From contig NZ_JARGNA010000002.1 in assembly GCF_030167905.1 (NCBI RefSeq), positions 124,001-188,000 on the forward strand: DNA of 64,000 nucleotides, written 5' to 3'. Every line of letters starts with the position of its first letter. Positions within the stretch are counted from its first letter, which is position 1. The notes beneath the pieces were generated by a model. The model was not told the origin of the DNA and made no database searches. It was given only the letters and a program-made list of their open reading frames with translations. This DNA is from Flavobacterium terrisoli. Lineage in GTDB: Bacteria; Bacteroidota; Bacteroidia; Flavobacteriales; Flavobacteriaceae. This document shows positions 53,207 to 62,411 of this stretch, piece by piece. The translations under genes were made by a program, and so were the position numbers.

Positions 53207-54850
53207 TTAAGCTAATTTCGCTAAAATACCCGATAGATCAGTTTCCGATTGTTCGCCGGATATTAGGTTCTTCAAAATAAAAGAATCACCATTAATTTCT
53301 TTGACCACAAACGGAATGCTTCTTCGTTCGGCATGCTTGAATTGCTTGTCAATTTTAGCTGCATCAGGATATAATTCTGCTTTGATGTTTTGGCTGCGTA
53401 AAAAAGTAATGGCTTTCATCGCTTCAAATGCATGGCTTTCGCCAAAATTTAAAAACATCACTTTGGTTGAAGTCGTTACGGTTTGTGGAAACAAATTTAA
53501 TTCTTCGAGCACCAGATAAATTCGGTCAAGGCCAAAAGAAATGCCCACGCCGCTCATATTTTTCAAACCGAAAATGCCGGTCAGATCATCATATCTTCCG
53601 CCGCCGCCAATCGAACCCATCGCCACGCCTTCAGGTGCGGTCACTTCAAAAATGGCTCCGGTATAATAATTCAAACCACGCGCTAAGGTCACATCCAAAT
53701 CCAGATTGGCTTTTTTCAAGCCTAATTTGGTCACGTTGTCACAAATAAAACGCAGTTCTTCAATTCCTTTTTTACCATCTTCGGAAGTAGAAAGCAAACT
53801 TTCTAATTTGACTAATTTCTCGGAAATCGTTCCGGTGAAACTGAACAATGGTTGCACTTTCGACAAAGCTGTTTCCGAAATGCCTTTCTCCATCATTTCC
53901 TTTTTAACGCCTTCCTCTCCTATTTTGTCGAGCTTGTCCAAAGCCACGGTAAAATCAATCAGTTTATCCGAGGCGCCAATTACCTCAGCAATTCCCGATA
54001 ATATTTTTCTATTATTAATTTTAATAGTCACGCCATTCAATCCCAATTCAGCAAAAACAGCATCGTACAATTGCACCAATTCGACTTCCTGCCACAACGA
54101 AGTGGAACCAACCACATCGGCATCGCATTGGTAAAACTCCCTGAATCTTCCTTTTTGCGGACGGTCGGCACGCCAAACCGGTTGTATCTGGTAACGCTTA
54201 AACGGAAACTCAATCTCGCCTTGGTGTTGCACAACATAACGGGCAAATGGTACGGTTAAGTCATAACGCAAAGCTTTTTCGGAGATCGGCGTACTCAATT
54301 TTCTTGATTGAGCATTAGATATAAAGACACCGTATATTGTCATAGAAAAAAGACTCAATAATTCGTTATCAGAACTTTTAAGTTGCTCTAATAAATCAGG
54401 TCTTTGTAAAAAATGTGCTACTATTATAGAATTTAATTCATGCTTAAGGTTTGCATAATCTATTTTTTCTGAAATAGGATTACGTTTAAATGCATCTTCT
54501 ACTGCTTTTGAAGTCAATGCTTCAATAAATTCTCGATAATTATCATTTCCAGGAAATTTATTAGCAAAAAATTGTAGATTATAGAGTATTGTCTTTATAA
54601 TTTCTACTAACGACTTATTAAAAGCATCGAAAAAATCACCACTATTCAATATCTTAAAAATCAAACGGTCACCTTCTTCCCCATATTTTCCCATTAAGGT
54701 ATCGGAATTTTCAAACGATGGCGTTTCTATCGGTTGGTAACCAAAATTCTCAAAATGATTGCGCATCACCGAAATAATGTAGTTGCGCTTGGAAACCTCT
54801 GCAGGTGAAAAATCTCTGGTGCCTTTTGGAATACTCGGTTTTTGTGCCAT
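53207..54850 (-). CDS. hisS: histidyl-tRNA synthetase with an unusual insertion
   Basis: About 547 residues from the ATG at 54850 ([14 protein letters not shown]); usual Bacteroidota HisS is about 455-460. Class II catalytic signatures are present ('[34 protein letters not shown]', '[14 protein letters not shown]', '[18 protein letters not shown]', '[14 protein letters not shown]', 'GGGGRYDDL') with a normal C-terminal anticodon-binding domain. About 110 residues (~74-184), rich in Leu/Phe/Asn, are inserted between 'NSGDF' and '[12 protein letters not shown]'. The insert (bases 54299-54631) is visibly more AT-rich than its flanks and remains in frame. Confidence 0.95.
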   Translation of the reverse strand: MAQKPSIPKGTRDFSPAEVSKRNYIISVMRNHFENFGYQPIETPSFENSDTLMGKYGEEGDRLIFKILNSGDFFDAFNKSLVEIIKTILYNLQFFANKFPGNDNYREFIEALTSKAVEDAFKRNPISEKIDYANLKHELNSIIVAHFLQRPDLLEQLKSSDNELLSLFSMTIYGVFISNAQSRKLSTPISEKALRYDLTVPFARYVVQHQGEIEFPFKRYQIQPVWRADRPQKGRFREFYQCDADVVGSTSLWQEVELVQLYDAVFAELGLNGVTIKINNRKILSGIAEVIGASDKLIDFTVALDKLDKIGEEGVKKEMMEKGISETALSKVQPLFSFTGTISEKLVKLESLLSTSEDGKKGIEELRFICDNVTKLGLKKANLDLDVTLARGLNYYTGAIFEVTAPEGVAMGSIGGGGRYDDLTGIFGLKNMSGVGISFGLDRIYLVLEELNLFPQTVTTSTKVMFLNFGESHAFEAMKAITFLRSQNIKAELYPDAAKIDKQFKHAERRSIPFVVKEINGDSFILKNLISGEQSETDLSGILAKLA

Positions 54851-54950
54851 TGGAATTATTTTGTATTGAATGTGCAAATATCTATATTTTTATAGACTTA
54901 ATATAACTCTGCTTGTAACAAAAGCTGTATTTTAGTGTCAAATTACCGTT

Positions 54951-56195
54951 ATGATTGGATTATTCAAAGAAAATGTAAAAATTGCACTGGGTTCGATTCG
55001 GACGCAATTGCTCCGAACGATATTAACGGTAGTCATTATTGCCATAGGAATCACCGCTTTGGTGGCGATTCTAACGGTAGTTACCGCACTTGAATACAAC
55101 CTGAACTCGAGTTTTGCCTCGATGGGTTCCAATACCTTCAACATCAATCAATACGAATCCCGAAACAGAAGCCGTGGCGGTGACGAAGAAGAAGAAATCA
55201 ATCCAACCATCACTTATCCACAAGCCAAAGCTTTCAAGGAAAAATACAATTATCCATTGACGCAAACGTCACTTTCGTTTACGGCAACATCCAATGCCGA
55301 AGTAAAATTTGAAAACCAGAAAACCGATCCGGAAATCTCTGTTTTAGGGATTGACGAATATTTTTTGCCCAATTCAGGTTTGGAAGTGGTTCAAGGCCGA
55401 AATTTCAATTCGTTTGACATATCTAACAATGTTTATGCCTGTGTGGTTGGTTCCGACTTTGCTACAAAAGGCTTACTCAAAGACACCAATCCAATCGATA
55501 AGATCATTTCGGTTCGCGGTGCCAAATTCAGGGTCATTGGTGTATTAAAGGAACAAGGCTCCACTTTTGGAAACAGCAAGGATTTGCGCGTGATGATTCC
55601 GATTCAGGTAGCGCGTTCTATGTTTTCAGCGCCCAACATCAACTACTACGTGAGTGTGATGATTGCCAAAAAAGAATTCTTAGACGAAGCGGTTGACAAT
55701 GCGGTTATAACGATGCGAAAAGTGAGGAAACTGAATCCTGTGGAAAAAAATAATTTCGGTATTTCCCGAAGTGACGATTTGCTCCACAAAATTGGAGAGA
55801 TAACCGGCTATCTGAGCTTTTCTGCCTGGGTTATAGGTATCATTACCATCGCTGGTTCGTCCATTGCGTTGATGAACATTATGATTGTTTCGGTAACCGA
55901 AAGAACGCGTGAAATTGGCGTTCGAAAATCACTTGGCGCCAAAAAGCGCACCATTGCTTTTCAGTTTTTTATAGAAACTTTGACGATTGGTCAAATCGGC
56001 GGTTTGTTTGGAATTATCTTCGGAATATTAATCGGGCTTTTACTGTGCAGTTTATTCGAATGGGATTTTGTGATTCCGTGGGGTGCGATGATGGCTGCTT
56101 TTATCACCAGTTTTATTGTGGCCGTGGTTTCGGGATTGTATCCTGCGATTAAAGCTTCTAAATTGGATCCGATTGAAGCCTTGCGTTATGAGTAA
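54951..56195 (+). CDS. ABC transporter permease, MacB/FtsX type
   Basis: A 414-residue protein with an N-terminal membrane helix (~20-42: 'LLRTILTVVIIAIGITALVAIL'), a MacB-type periplasmic domain (~50-270), and three membrane helices at the C-terminal end (FtsX domain, 'MNIMIVSVTERTREIGVRKSLGAKKRTIAFQFFIE'). This is the MacB permease layout. The ATPase is not adjacent, so the partner is elsewhere. It converges by ten bases on prmC. Confidence 0.93.
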   Translation: MIGLFKENVKIALGSIRTQLLRTILTVVIIAIGITALVAILTVVTALEYNLNSSFASMGSNTFNINQYESRNRSRGGDEEEEINPTITYPQAKAFKEKYNYPLTQTSLSFTATSNAEVKFENQKTDPEISVLGIDEYFLPNSGLEVVQGRNFNSFDISNNVYACVVGSDFATKGLLKDTNPIDKIISVRGAKFRVIGVLKEQGSTFGNSKDLRVMIPIQVARSMFSAPNINYYVSVMIAKKEFLDEAVDNAVITMRKVRKLNPVEKNNFGISRSDDLLHKIGEITGYLSFSAWVIGIITIAGSSIALMNIMIVSVTERTREIGVRKSLGAKKRTIAFQFFIETLTIGQIGGLFGIIFGILIGLLLCSLFEWDFVIPWGAMMAAFITSFIVAVVSGLYPAIKASKLDPIEALRYE

Positions 56196-57043
56196 TCGGC
56201 TGAAATCATTCTGTCGTTACCATAAATATCCTTAATCAACTTAACATTTTTGAAGCCAAAACTTTCAACCAACGCAACGGTTGCTGCCCCGAGATACTGA
56301 TTGATTTCGAAATACAATTGTCCGTTTGGGTTCAGGTTCTTTTTGGCCAATTCGGTAATTTTCCGGTAAAAAAGCAAGGCATCATGATCTTCTACAAATA
56401 AGGCCAAATGCGGTTCGTATTCTAAAACATTCGGGTTGATTTCCGCTTTTTCCAAATTCCGTACATACGGTGGATTGGAAACGATGATGTCGAATTGCTG
56501 CTGCAAATCTTCGGTTTCCAGAATGTTTTTCAACATAAAATGGATTTCCACTTTATTCAATTCTGCATTTTTTTGGGCTGTCGCCAAAGCTTTCTCCGAA
56601 ACATCAATCGCATAGACTTCAGCATTCGACAAATTTTTCTTCAATGCAATCGGAATGCAACCGCTTCCCGTTCCGATATCAAGAATTTTTAGTGGATTTG
56701 GTGATTTGGTGATTTGGTAATTCGATATAATTAATTCCACCAACTCTTCCGTTTCCGGACGCGGAATCAAAACGTTCTCATTGACCAAAAATGGCAGACC
56801 ATAAAACTCGGTTTCCCCTAAAATATACTGAATCGGTTTTTGGTTTTTTAAATCCGAAACGATGTTTTTCCATTGTTTCAGATGGATTCCATCGAGTACT
56901 GTTTCGGGTTTTAGCGCCAAATCGATGCGCTTCATGGCATGCAGCTTTTCCAATATCAAATAAAAGAAACTCTCGATTTCCTTTTCATCATACAAGGAAG
57001 AAAGTTCCTGAAGAAATGTGGTTCTGTAGTTTTTGAGTAACAT
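56186..57043 (-). CDS. prmC: peptide chain release factor N5-glutamine methyltransferase
   Basis: A 285-residue enzyme methylating the Gln of the GGQ motif of RF1/RF2 to make termination efficient. An N-terminal helical domain (~1-80, 'PIQYILGETEFYGLPFLV') precedes the SAM-binding Rossmann domain ('ILDIGTGSGCIPIAL') and the diagnostic 'NPPYV' at ~180. Overlaps the convergent permease stop by ten bases and abuts the GNAT gene, with which it is likely cotranscribed. Confidence 0.96.
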   Translation of the reverse strand: MLLKNYRTTFLQELSSLYDEKEIESFFYLILEKLHAMKRIDLALKPETVLDGIHLKQWKNIVSDLKNQKPIQYILGETEFYGLPFLVNENVLIPRPETEELVELIISNYQITKSPNPLKILDIGTGSGCIPIALKKNLSNAEVYAIDVSEKALATAQKNAELNKVEIHFMLKNILETEDLQQQFDIIVSNPPYVRNLEKAEINPNVLEYEPHLALFVEDHDALLFYRKITELAKKNLNPNGQLYFEINQYLGAATVALVESFGFKNVKLIKDIYGNDRMISADYS

Positions 57044-57529
57044 CTATAAATTCTTAATCATCCAAACCGGGCATGTCGTATGACCGGTATTGCCCATAGG
57101 CGAACAAAGGTATTCAAAACCCATTTTCTTATATAAACTTTGGGCAGCCAGCATTTCGGGCAAGGTTTCGAGATAACATTTTTCATAACCAAACTCGTCA
57201 GCTTTTTCCAAACACTTTTGAATCATTTGCGAACCGATGCCTTTCCCTCGTGCTTCGTGCAAAAAATACATTTTCTGCAATTCGCAGATGTTCTCATTTG
57301 AGTTTTCCAATTGACTTACACCTGCGCCACCGATAATTTTACCTTCATTCTCGACTACAAAATAAGTCGAGCGCGGTTTGTCATAAGCTTCAAACATAAA
57401 ATCCAATTGCGCATCGGCAAAGGCCGTTCCTGTTTTTGGGAAATCATCAACAATAAAAACTTCTCTAATTACCGCTGCAATCTGTTGATTGTCTTCCTTT
57501 TTGATTTCTCTAATTTGTATGCCACTCAT
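57044..57529 (-). CDS. GNAT family N-acetyltransferase
   Basis: A 161-residue single GNAT domain: the N-terminal beta1-alpha1 region ('IREIKKEDNQQIAAVIREVF'), motif A 'LHEARGKGIGSQMIQKCLE' (acetyl-CoA pyrophosphate loop RGxGIG), and 'CYLETLPEMLAAQSLYKKMGFEYL' motif B. Substrate unknown. Stop to prmC start has no gap, so they are an operon; similar pairs are common in Bacteroidota. Confidence 0.9.
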   Translation of the reverse strand: MSGIQIREIKKEDNQQIAAVIREVFIVDDFPKTGTAFADAQLDFMFEAYDKPRSTYFVVENEGKIIGGAGVSQLENSNENICELQKMYFLHEARGKGIGSQMIQKCLEKADEFGYEKCYLETLPEMLAAQSLYKKMGFEYLCSPMGNTGHTTCPVWMIKNL

Positions 57530-57636
57530 TCTAAAAGTAATGTCTTATTTTTGTGTTGTGAAGATACACGAAACGCTAATGAGAAACAAGTATTAAATAA
57601 CAACTTTAATGGCGTTCCTGACGACCTTAGGCAAAA

Positions 57637-58680
57637 ATGAAATCGACGGAAGAATTTTACATAAATCGCTGCATTGAATTGGCCAAAAATGGTTTGGGTA
57701 CCACCTATCCAAATCCGTTAGTCGGCAGTGTTATTGTCTGTGACGGCAAAATCATTGGCGAAGGCTGGCACCGAAAAAGCGGTGAACCACACGCCGAAGT
57801 TAATGCCATCAACTCAGTAAAAGATAAATCGTTGTTGACCAAATCAACCATCTATGTATCACTCGAACCTTGTAGTCATTTTGGCAAAACACCGCCGTGT
57901 TGTGATTTGATTATCCAACATAAAATTCCAAATGTCGTTGTCGGAACTATTGATCCAAACAGCAAAGTCGCCGGAACCGGAATCAAAAGATTAATTGAGA
58001 ATGGTTGTCATGTTATTGTGGGTATTTTAGAAGACGAATGCAACGAATTGAACAAACGCTTCTTTACTTTTCATAATAAGAAAAGACCATATATCATTTT
58101 GAAATGGGCCGAAAGCAAAGATGGCTTTATGGCACCGTTGACCAAGGCAAAAAAGGAACCGGTTTGGATTTCAAATCCATATTCACGCCAACTGGTTCAC
58201 CAATGGCGTAGTGAAGAACAAGCCATTTTAGTGGGCACAAAAACCGTTCTGGATGACAACCCAAAGTTGGATGTTCGCGATTGGACCGGAGAGAATCCGA
58301 TTCGCATTATTTTGGACCGAACCGGAAAAATAAATGAGGACTATTTTGTGAAAGATGGCCAAACCAAAACCATCATTATCACCGAACAAGAAAATTTAAC
58401 ATTTGACGAGAATCGTATTTATGAAAGTGTTATCTTTGATAAGCAGCTAACCAAAAATATTACCGACATTTTATACAAATACGGCATTCAGTCTATGATT
58501 GTTGAAGGTGGAAAACAAACACTACAAACATTTATAGATGATAATCTTTGGGATGAAGCTAGAGTTTTTATTGGTAATATTTCCCTAAACGAAGGCACAA
58601 AAGCACCTTTGTTAAGTGGAATTTCCAAAACAACTGACATAAAAGGTGACCAACTTAAACTTTTTTTAAACCATGATTAA
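57637..58680 (+). CDS. ribD: bifunctional riboflavin biosynthesis protein RibD
   Basis: A 347-residue enzyme. The N-terminal deaminase has the zinc motif 'HAEVNAI' (~53) and 'PCSHFGKTPPCCDLI' (two Cys), which removes the pyrimidine amino group. The C-terminal reductase has 'ILKWAESKDGFMAP' and the NADPH region 'MIVEGGKQTLQTFI'. Together they make 5-amino-6-ribitylamino-uracil phosphate in flavin synthesis. It overlaps the following HAD gene by eight bases. Confidence 0.96.
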   Translation: MKSTEEFYINRCIELAKNGLGTTYPNPLVGSVIVCDGKIIGEGWHRKSGEPHAEVNAINSVKDKSLLTKSTIYVSLEPCSHFGKTPPCCDLIIQHKIPNVVVGTIDPNSKVAGTGIKRLIENGCHVIVGILEDECNELNKRFFTFHNKKRPYIILKWAESKDGFMAPLTKAKKEPVWISNPYSRQLVHQWRSEEQAILVGTKTVLDDNPKLDVRDWTGENPIRIILDRTGKINEDYFVKDGQTKTIIITEQENLTFDENRIYESVIFDKQLTKNITDILYKYGIQSMIVEGGKQTLQTFIDDNLWDEARVFIGNISLNEGTKAPLLSGISKTTDIKGDQLKLFLNHD

Positions 58681-59281
58681 CACTATTATTTTCGATTTTG
58701 GCGATGTCTTTATCAATCTGGAAAAGGAAAAATCGATTGAAGAGTTTAAAAAGTTAGGTCTTGCTGGGCCAAATGAAGAATTATTGGCACATAATGATTT
58801 GTTTGAAAAAGGGCAGATAACCGATGTGCAATTTGTGGAAAGTTTTCACAAATTCATTCCCAATGCTTCGATTGAAGAGATTACCAAAGCCTGGAATTCT
58901 GTTATCGGGGATTTTCCTTTGTACCGTTTAGAGTTTTTGCAATTGTTATCCAATAAATACCGTTTGTTTCTTTTGACCAATACCGACTCGATTCACATCA
59001 ACCGTTTTGAACATAAAGTAGGCATGTCTTTTTACTCCGATTTTTACCGTTGTTTTGAAAAAGTATATTACTCTTATGAAATGGGCATGAGAAAACCGCA
59101 ACCGGAGATTTTCACGGCAATCATGAACAAACACGACTTATCGCCCAAAAGAACCTTGTTTGTAGATGACAAAAAAGAAAACACAGATGCAGCGGAAAAA
59201 CTTGGGCTTCATGTGTGGAATTTACAGGTTGGCAAAGAAGATGTCATCAACTTATTTGACCAAAAACACCTGCCTTTTTAA
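58673..59281 (+). CDS. HAD family hydrolase
   Basis: A 202-residue phosphatase-type HAD protein. Nucleophile Asp pair 'FDFGDVFIN' (DxxD, residues 8-11) at the start, 'LFLLTNTDSIH' (motif II Thr), Lys in 'GMRKPQPEIF' (motif III), and 'TLFVDDKKENTDAA' (motif IV Asp pair). Overlap with ribD suggests it could be the missing RibD-pathway phosphatase that dephosphorylates the ribitylaminouracil phosphate; known YbjI/YigB-type HADs do this. That link is inference. Confidence 0.92.
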   Translation: MINTIIFDFGDVFINLEKEKSIEEFKKLGLAGPNEELLAHNDLFEKGQITDVQFVESFHKFIPNASIEEITKAWNSVIGDFPLYRLEFLQLLSNKYRLFLLTNTDSIHINRFEHKVGMSFYSDFYRCFEKVYYSYEMGMRKPQPEIFTAIMNKHDLSPKRTLFVDDKKENTDAAEKLGLHVWNLQVGKEDVINLFDQKHLPF

Positions 59282-59292
59282 ACCCAGTTTCA

Positions 59293-59904
59293 TTGAAAGA
59301 CACTTATAATACCATTGCCTCACCTTCGGCAGAAATTCTCTTTAAAGAAAAAAACAGCAAGTTCTTTGGTTATACTTTTCCGGTAACCAATGAAGCCGAA
59401 ATCAAAATCCATTTAGACCAATTGCGAAAGCAACATCCAGGCGCAGGACATTTCTGTTATGCATTCCAACTCGGAACTGAATCGGTGACTTTTCGTGCCA
59501 ATGATGACGGCGAACCCAGTAATTCTGCAGGAATGCCCATTTATGGCCAAATACAATCTTTTGAGGTCACCAATATATTAATAGTAGTCGTTCGGTTTTT
59601 TGGTGGAGTAAAATTAGGCGTTGGCGGATTAATATCAGCTTACAGAACAGCTGCACAATTGGCCCTCGAGGAATCAGAAATCATCGAAAAAACCATTGAT
59701 ATCCATTTCTCAATTTCCTTTGATTATAAAAACATGAACAAAGTGATGCGCATCATCAAAGAAAAAAATCTGGAGATTGTGAATCAAAAAATGGATGAAA
59801 GCTGTCAAATAGAAATTGCCACACGAAAAAAAAATGCCGAAAATATATTCGACATTTTTAATAATTTATTTGAAATTGAGATTAAAAAATTTAATCATTC
59901 ATGA
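59293..59904 (+). CDS. YigZ/IMPACT family protein
   Basis: A 203-residue protein starting at TTG 59293. The N-terminal UPF0029/IMPACT domain is clear: 'HPGAGHFCYAFQL', 'NDDGEPSNSAGMPIYGQI', 'VVVRFFGGVKLGVGGLISAYRTAA'. A C-terminal ferredoxin-like domain follows. The role in bacteria is not firmly established, with possible ribosome or tRNA-linked functions. It overlaps the convergent thioesterase gene by 14 bases. Confidence 0.93.
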   Translation: MKDTYNTIASPSAEILFKEKNSKFFGYTFPVTNEAEIKIHLDQLRKQHPGAGHFCYAFQLGTESVTFRANDDGEPSNSAGMPIYGQIQSFEVTNILIVVVRFFGGVKLGVGGLISAYRTAAQLALEESEIIEKTIDIHFSISFDYKNMNKVMRIIKEKNLEIVNQKMDESCQIEIATRKKNAENIFDIFNNLFEIEIKKFNHS

Positions 59905-60289
59905 TGTCTAAAATGTATTGTGGAGGCGCAATAGGTTTTCCCAAATTTATATCCACAAAAACAAGCAAAAAATGAGCAGTTGTTAATAACTCATCCTTTT
60001 CATTGCGAATTTCACAATCAAATTCTATCTTCACTGAGGATTGACTTTTGAACTTTGTTATCACTGTAAGTAAGTCGTCATAACGTGCTGGCTTTTTGTA
60101 ATTTATCGTCATGGAAACTATAGGCAATGCAATTCCGCTCTCTTCAAGTGATTTATACGAAATCCCTTTGTTTCTAAGCCATTCCACGCGTCCCATTTCA
60201 AAATAAGGGACATAATTTCCGTGGTAAACCACGCTCATTTGATCGGTTTCTGAGTAGCGAACCCTAACTTGAATCTGATGTTCTTTCAT
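59891..60289 (-). CDS. acyl-CoA thioesterase, YbgC/4HBT type
   Basis: A 132-residue hotdog-fold enzyme: 'VRVRYSETDQMSVVYHGNYVPYFEMGRVEWLRNKGIS' holds the catalytic Asp in 'ETDQMSVVYHGNY'. 'LPIVSMTINYKKPARYDDLLTVIT' and 'FDCEIRNEKDELLTTAHFLLVFVD' complete the fold. Such enzymes hydrolyse acyl-CoA esters in the cytosol; chain-length preference is unknown. Confidence 0.92.
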   Translation of the reverse strand: MKEHQIQVRVRYSETDQMSVVYHGNYVPYFEMGRVEWLRNKGISYKSLEESGIALPIVSMTINYKKPARYDDLLTVITKFKSQSSVKIEFDCEIRNEKDELLTTAHFLLVFVDINLGKPIAPPQYILDIMND

Positions 60290-60380
60290 CTGTTTTTTTT
60301 GCTTTTAATCTAAAATCTAACTTCTCCCTACAACAATATTTTTAAAAAATCAATACCATTTAAATTTTTTTTAACGAATT

Positions 60381-60426
60381 TTATTCACATATTTGTTATC
60401 CCGAAAAACGTGATGATTTTCATCAC
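60381..60426 (+). promoter_or_regulatory. DnaA box and palindrome upstream of dnaA
   Basis: TTATTCACA (60381-60389) fits the DnaA box TTWTNCACA. GTGATGA-TTT-TCATCAC (60410-60426) is a perfect seven-base inverted repeat. Both are in the 187-base gap before dnaA, so autoregulation of dnaA or, less likely with a single box, a nearby oriC part is suggested. Confidence 0.55.
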
Positions 60427-60476
60427 TGTTTATGTCAAAATAACCTATCAATAATTACTATAATTTTAACCAAAAT

Positions 60477-61904
60477 ATGAGCAAAACTGCGCAATCGGTA
60501 TGGGAAAACTGTCTGGAATTCATAAAAGACAATATTCAAGAGCAAGCTTTCAAAACTTGGTTTGAACCGATTAAGTCAGTTGAACTTACAGACAACGCTT
60601 TGTATATTCAAGTTCCTAGTAAATTTTTCTACGAATGGCTCGAAGAACACTACGTTAAATTATTGAAGGTAGCGTTAACCAAAGAACTCGGAAAAAACGC
60701 AAAGTTACTCTATAAAATCAAAATGGAAAACACTTATGGCAATAAACAACCGTTTACGGAACAATTGCCAAGTGCTCACCGTAGCCCGATAAAATCGCAA
60801 GACGTTGATGCTCCGTTTAAAAACCTGAATCCTGAACTGAAAAATCCTTTCGTGATTCCGGGTATCAGAAATTTAAAAATCGAGTCGCAACTGAATCCAA
60901 ATTACAGTTTTGACAATTTCCTTGAAGGCGATTCTAACCGTTTGGCGCGCTCTGCCGGTATGGCTGTAGCCAACAAACCGGGTGGAACATCCTTCAACCC
61001 GTTGTTGATTTTTGGTGGCGTTGGTTTAGGAAAAACCCATTTAGCGCATGCTATCGGGGTTGAAATCAAAGACAAATATCCTGAAAAAACAGTTCTGTAT
61101 ATTTCTGCTGAAGTATTCACGCAACAATATATTGACTCGGTTAAGAAAAACAACAGAAACGACTTTATTCATTTTTACCAATTAATAGACGTGTTGATTA
61201 TTGACGACGTTCAATTCCTTTCAGGAAAATCAGGAACGCAGGATGTATTCTTCCATATCTTTAATTACTTACACCAAAACGGAAAACAGGTAATCCTAAC
61301 TTCGGACAAAGCACCGGTTGACATGCAGGACATCGAACAGCGTTTGTTGTCGCGTTTCAAATGGGGATTGTCTGCCGAGTTGCACCAACCGGATTACGAA
61401 ACCCGTATTTCTATCTTAAAAAACATTCTGTATCGCGATGGCGTTGAAATGCCGGAAGAGATTGTAGAATATGTAGCCAGAAACATCAAATCTAATGTGA
61501 GAGAATTAGAAGGTGCTATCATTTCCTTGATTGCCCAATCGTCTTTCAACAAAAAAGAAGTGACGTTGGATTTGGCCAAAAGTGTGGTAGAAAAATTCGT
61601 TAAGAATGTAAAACGCGAAATCTCTATCGACTATATCCAAAAAGTAGTTTCTGATTATTTCCAATTGGATGTAGACACTTTACAATCCAAAACCAGAAAA
61701 CGTCACGTGGTTCAAGCCCGTCAATTGGCGATGTTCTTTGCTAAGAAGTTTACCAAATCTTCTTTGGCCAACATTGGTTCGCAAATTGGAGACCGAGATC
61801 ACGCTACCGTTTTACACGCTTGTAAAACCGTTGATAACCTGGTTTCTACAGACAAACAATTCAAAAAATTTGTTGAAGATATTCACAAAAAATTATCTCT
61901 GTAA
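60477..61904 (+). CDS. dnaA: chromosomal replication initiator protein DnaA
   Basis: A 475-residue initiator. The N-terminal DnaB-contact domain (~1-85, 'VWENCLEFIKDNIQEQAFKTWFEPI') is followed by a linker and the AAA+ domain: Walker A 'FGGVGLGKTHLAHAIG' (~178-193), Walker B 'VLIIDDVQFLSGK', sensor 'RLLSRFKWGL'. A DNA-binding C-terminal domain ends with the DnaA signature 'IGDRDHATVLHACKTVDNL'. Start ATG at 60477 fits family length. Confidence 0.98.
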   Translation: MSKTAQSVWENCLEFIKDNIQEQAFKTWFEPIKSVELTDNALYIQVPSKFFYEWLEEHYVKLLKVALTKELGKNAKLLYKIKMENTYGNKQPFTEQLPSAHRSPIKSQDVDAPFKNLNPELKNPFVIPGIRNLKIESQLNPNYSFDNFLEGDSNRLARSAGMAVANKPGGTSFNPLLIFGGVGLGKTHLAHAIGVEIKDKYPEKTVLYISAEVFTQQYIDSVKKNNRNDFIHFYQLIDVLIIDDVQFLSGKSGTQDVFFHIFNYLHQNGKQVILTSDKAPVDMQDIEQRLLSRFKWGLSAELHQPDYETRISILKNILYRDGVEMPEEIVEYVARNIKSNVRELEGAIISLIAQSSFNKKEVTLDLAKSVVEKFVKNVKREISIDYIQKVVSDYFQLDVDTLQSKTRKRHVVQARQLAMFFAKKFTKSSLANIGSQIGDRDHATVLHACKTVDNLVSTDKQFKKFVEDIHKKLSL

Positions 61905-61943
61905 TTTGCTTTTTGACTAAGTTTGCAGCTTAGAAATTTCAAT

Positions 61944-62411
61944 ATGCCCGTTAAAATTTTAATGGTTTGTTTAGGAAACATTTGCCGATCTCCATTGGCA
62001 GAAGGTATTTTAGCATCCAAACTTCCACAGGATAAATTCATTGTTGACTCTGCCGGAACAGGCAATTACCACATTGGCAAACAACCTGACCAGCGTTCCA
62101 TTTTGGTCGCACAAAAAAATGGATTGGACATTACCAATCAAAGAGGCCGACAATTTTCTTCCAGGGATTTTGACGAATTCGATTATATTTTTGTGATGGA
62201 CAGTTCCAATTATGACAATGTCATCGATTTAGCCAAAACAGAAGATCAAAAACAAAAGGTCGAAATGATCCTGAATTATTTATTCCCGGGCGAAAATGTT
62301 GATGTTCCCGATCCGTATTACGGTTTGCAGAACGGTTTTGACATGGTGTACGAAATGCTGGATGAAACTTGCGTTATTTTGGCCAAAAAACTGATTGAAA
62401 AACACCCATGA
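61944..62411 (+). CDS. low-molecular-weight protein tyrosine phosphatase
   Basis: About 155 residues from the ATG at 61944 (an in-frame TTG at 61923 is less likely). The P-loop 'VCLGNICRSPLAEGIL' has the CX5R motif, and 'VPDPYYG' carries the general-acid Asp near the C-terminal end. Such enzymes dephosphorylate tyrosine or small phosphates; in Bacteroidota some act with polysaccharide kinases, but none is adjacent. It overlaps the next start by four bases. Confidence 0.94.
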   Translation: MPVKILMVCLGNICRSPLAEGILASKLPQDKFIVDSAGTGNYHIGKQPDQRSILVAQKNGLDITNQRGRQFSSRDFDEFDYIFVMDSSNYDNVIDLAKTEDQKQKVEMILNYLFPGENVDVPDPYYGLQNGFDMVYEMLDETCVILAKKLIEKHP

